Assembly (NCBI GenBank): GCA_963827935.1
Contig: CAWHCN010000008.1
Coordinates: forward strand, 248,001-312,000
DNA: 64,000 nucleotides
Direction: 5' to 3'
From: DATFNV01 sp963827935
Lineage (GTDB): Bacteria; Planctomycetota; Planctomycetia; Gemmatales; Gemmataceae
Shown piece by piece: positions 61,785-64,000 of the stretch (its first letter is position 1; each line of letters begins with the position of its first letter). The notes below the pieces were generated by a model. That model did not search any database and was not told the DNA's origin. It saw only the letters and a list, made by a program, of their open reading frames with translations. Position numbers and translations under genes: made by a program.

Positions 61785-62090
61785 CTAATGTCCACTCTTC
61801 AGAAGGGTAAGGACGCCGAGAAGCGTATCCAGTTTGATCTCAAGGTCAACGTACGTGATCATTGTCACGTCGAGACTCCGTGTGAGCAAGTTGCCAGCGT
61901 TCCACTCAACGGGCTCGGGCAGGTGTGCAGCAGAGTCTGGGACCTGCTTCTGCGCTTTGTCGAGAATGCCATTGAACTGCTTCGCGGTCTGAATCGGCAC
62001 GTGTTTCTTTTTGTCCTCATTACTCTGGCTCTTCAGTACGTTCTTGAACGCTTGCGCTTCGGTAAGAAGGAACTCAACGGTGCTCGGCAT
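61785..62090 (-). CDS. Tandem paralogue 1 of a ~100-aa unknown family
   Basis: 101 aa, ATG 62090 with AAGGGGA upstream. MPSTVEFLLTEAQAFKNVLK start, HVPIQTAKQFNGILDKAQKQ centre, ITYVDLEIKLDTLLGVL and LLKSGH end. First of four tandem copies, so probably the promoter-proximal gene; a gap of about 150 bases separates it from the restriction-modification gene upstream. Confidence 0.7.
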   Translation of the reverse strand: MPSTVEFLLTEAQAFKNVLKSQSNEDKKKHVPIQTAKQFNGILDKAQKQVPDSAAHLPEPVEWNAGNLLTRSLDVTMITYVDLEIKLDTLLGVLTLLKSGH

Positions 62091-62243
62091 AAACGTCCCC
62101 TTTCAAGAAAGCGCTGGTGAACACGCGCCCATTCTATCGTTTTTCCCTCATCGCGGTCAAGCAAAATGTCGCCCTAAACGCGGGAATCGGGAACCAATCG
62201 CGGGTGCAGACAGGTCAACGCTGTGCTGTCCGCGCTCCACCCG

Positions 62244-64000
62244 TTACCCCAGCGCATTGTCCCCCGGCATCCTTGGCGGCGCCGTCCGCCACATCAGCGC
62301 CACCTCCTTCTCCGTCAGCCCGTAGGCCGCATTCACCAGGTCGGCGATGCGCCGCTCATGCTCCCGCGCCTCCGCGGCCAGCGTTTGCAGCGGCACGATG
62401 CTCCGCCCATGTTCGTCCTTCAGCGCCTTCACCTGCGCCACGCTCAGCGGCTTCTTCTTCCCGCGGGCCTTCTTCACCTCCGCCGCCAGGTTCGCCGCGT
62501 CAAGGGCGGCCACGTCTTGCAACTTCAGGCTCGGCTTGTCGATGCCGAACTCGACCTTCAGCCAATCCATCACGGCCCGACGACCCTCATTTAGTTCGTC
62601 GGTAATGCCGATCAGTCGTTGCACCAGCGAATTGACGTCTTTCCGCTGCTCGTCCGTCGGCCGCGGGATTGGGAACCCCTCCATGAACGAGGTGAAGAAT
62701 CTCAGCGCCTCGTCCTTGCCGTGCTGTGCGTTCCTCCAGGCGTACCACCAGGAGACGGGGGCGTTGAGTGCAGCCAACAGCCAGCAGTCCGCTGACGGAA
62801 GGAAGTAAACGGTGTTGTTGGAGAACATCCCCGAGACATCGAAACTGAAACGCGGCTCCCAGGCGATGTCCTGATACATGATCTTGGGCTTCTCGAACGC
62901 CTGCCAATAATCAACGGAGTCTTGCAGCTCGAACCATCGGTAGGAACCGGGTTTCCGGCCGGCCCACGGCCCTCCCGACCAGCCCTTCGGCTTCGGTTCG
63001 AGTTGGGTGCGGTAGGAACTCAGGTGTTGTCGAATCGCCGGGTACTGGTCGATATTGATTCCTCGTCGCGCAAAGATCATCCAGTCCCCTGACCAATCGG
63101 AACACCAGCGGCCGATGTCCTGACCGCGCAGGTACTTTTTCAAGACCCCCTCACTACTCGGGTGTTCGGCAACCAGTCGATTCCGAGTGAGGCTGTCCAC
63201 GATGAACGCCTCGTTACAACCCGTTTTCACTCCGTACAGGGGAGCGACACCGGCGAACTCGCTCAGCGGCACGCCAACCCCGCGAATCTTCTGCATGAGT
63301 GCCGCCGCCCCCGGTGGCTCCATCGTCCAGGGATCAGCGCCAAGCCGATCGCGCGGCACCTCGAATCCTTCCGCCTCGATTTGCCGCGTCAGGTCGTCAA
63401 CGCGAAGCTGCTCCCGCGGGATGGCACACACGCGGGCGGTTTTCGGCGCCGGTTCAGCCGCCGGCTTGCGGACCACGAGGATCGACGGGAACACGTCGGC
63501 GTCCTCGAAGATTTGCTTGGCGTGCCCGAAATCCACCACGGATTCCACCCAGGCCGAGTCGCCGAAGAACCGGCGCAGCGGCTCGCCGTAACCGGCCTTC
63601 ATCCACTTGTTCGTCACGACGAAGCCAAGCCGGCCTCCCAGGCGCAACAGATTGATACCCAGCTCGTAGAAATAGACGTACAGGTCGGCCGTGCCGTCGT
63701 AAGCCCGGTAGTGCTGCTGCAAGTAGGGCTTGAACTCCGCGATCCATTCCTGGCGGACATAGGGCGGGTTGCCGATGACGGCATCGAAGCCGCCGGCGGC
63801 GAAGACTTCGGGGAAGCCGGCGTGCCAGTCGAACGCCCGCGGGTGCGCCGCCGGGTCGGCAATCACGCTGTTGCCGACGCGGATGTTATGGTCCAGGCTG
63901 GTCAACTCTTTCCCGCGTTGCGCCGTTTTGATCCAGAGACTCAAGCGGCAAATATCCACGGCCTCGCCATTGAGGTCCACGCCGTACAGGTTGCTTTGCA
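62244..64000 (-). CDS. Eco57I-type restriction-modification methylase (partial)
   Basis: The frame is open through the right window edge (LYGVDLNGEAVDICRLSLWI continues upstream), so the N-terminus, with any nuclease part and the SAM motif I, is outside. The N6-adenine methyltransferase catalytic motif NPPY is in FDAVIGNPPYVRQEWI, followed by GRLGFVVTNKWMKAGYGEPL. The C-terminal half is a TaqI/Eco57I-type specificity domain (GVAPLYGVKTGCNEAF, ALNAPVSWWYAWRNAQHGKD). About 585 residues visible. It is upstream of, and on the same strand as, the paralogue cluster, consistent with a defence island. Confidence 0.87.
   Translation of the reverse strand, partial: QSNLYGVDLNGEAVDICRLSLWIKTAQRGKELTSLDHNIRVGNSVIADPAAHPRAFDWHAGFPEVFAAGGFDAVIGNPPYVRQEWIAEFKPYLQQHYRAYDGTADLYVYFYELGINLLRLGGRLGFVVTNKWMKAGYGEPLRRFFGDSAWVESVVDFGHAKQIFEDADVFPSILVVRKPAAEPAPKTARVCAIPREQLRVDDLTRQIEAEGFEVPRDRLGADPWTMEPPGAAALMQKIRGVGVPLSEFAGVAPLYGVKTGCNEAFIVDSLTRNRLVAEHPSSEGVLKKYLRGQDIGRWCSDWSGDWMIFARRGINIDQYPAIRQHLSSYRTQLEPKPKGWSGGPWAGRKPGSYRWFELQDSVDYWQAFEKPKIMYQDIAWEPRFSFDVSGMFSNNTVYFLPSADCWLLAALNAPVSWWYAWRNAQHGKDEALRFFTSFMEGFPIPRPTDEQRKDVNSLVQRLIGITDELNEGRRAVMDWLKVEFGIDKPSLKLQDVAALDAANLAAEVKKARGKKKPLSVAQVKALKDEHGRSIVPLQTLAAEAREHERRIADLVNAAYGLTEKEVALMWRTAPPRMPGDNALG

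Noticed and set aside
1..64000. CRISPR array
   Set aside because: Repeats are palindromic and irregularly dispersed; nowhere are there regular repeats with unique spacers, and no cas genes are seen.
1..64000. In-frame UGA selenoprotein genes
   Set aside because: I looked because selC is present. The broken genes need a frame change, not readthrough of UGA, so none could be supported.

Overview
The window looks like part of a planctomycete chromosome, most like the Gemmata/Isosphaera side of the phylum. The basis is very GC-rich DNA, many serine/threonine kinase, FHA, PP2C and VWA proteins that carry short zinc ribbons, a Tat-exported Gfo/Idh/MocA oxidoreductase, a DUF1080 protein, a full flagellar basal-body cluster, and intergenic spaces packed with long palindromes. 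I recognise these families from the sequence; no database search was run.

Layout. 1-10.4 kb: a TPR metallopeptidase-like protein, a MazG-like pyrophosphohydrolase, a membrane protein with an ABC ATPase, a small toxin/immunity-like pair, galE, an SDR oxidoreductase, and a phosphotransferase overlapping a divergent enolase. 10.4-16 kb (minus): a MacAB-like export operon (TetR, HlyD adaptor, ATPase, two FtsX-type permeases). 16.1-29.5 kb (minus): GrpB, then a co-directional phospho-signalling cluster: pseudokinase-PP2C fusion, active kinase, two membrane FHA proteins, a soluble FHA protein, a VWA protein and two paralogous zinc-ribbon membrane proteins. 29.8-40.8 kb: flagella. PilZ, two MotB-like proteins and MotA lie on the minus strand; flgB-flgC-fliE-fliF-fliG-fliH-fliI-fliJ-motE-like lie on the plus strand. 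41-47 kb: a MITE, an IS110 transposase, a Cys/His-rich mini-protein, DUF1080, higBA, a decayed PIN module and a PQQ-propeller protein. 47-54 kb: scpA with a neighbour, a kinase-tubulin-like fusion, a DJ-1/PfpI protein and a hypothetical. 54-57 kb: an esterase and a Gfo/Idh/MocA oxidoreductase. 57.3-58.8 kb: a complete IS701-type element.

59-64 kb is the most unusual part. A selenocysteine tRNA gene (minus strand) is followed by a decayed tyrosine integrase and then a less GC-rich block. That block holds four tandem paralogues of an unrecognised protein of about 100 aa, a SieB-like superinfection-exclusion membrane protein, and the end of an Eco57I-type restriction-modification enzyme, all on the minus strand. 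It looks like a small defence island next to selC.

Two properties run through the whole window. First, about twenty genes are split by apparent single-base frameshifts, roughly one per 3 kb, in otherwise conserved proteins; this suggests indel errors in the assembly more than real decay, so those genes are annotated here across the shift. Second, intergenic spaces hold several families of hairpins. One family begins with GTTTAGC, occurs as single hairpins and as inverted pairs, and usually sits within about 20 nt after a stop codon, as REP/REPIN elements do.
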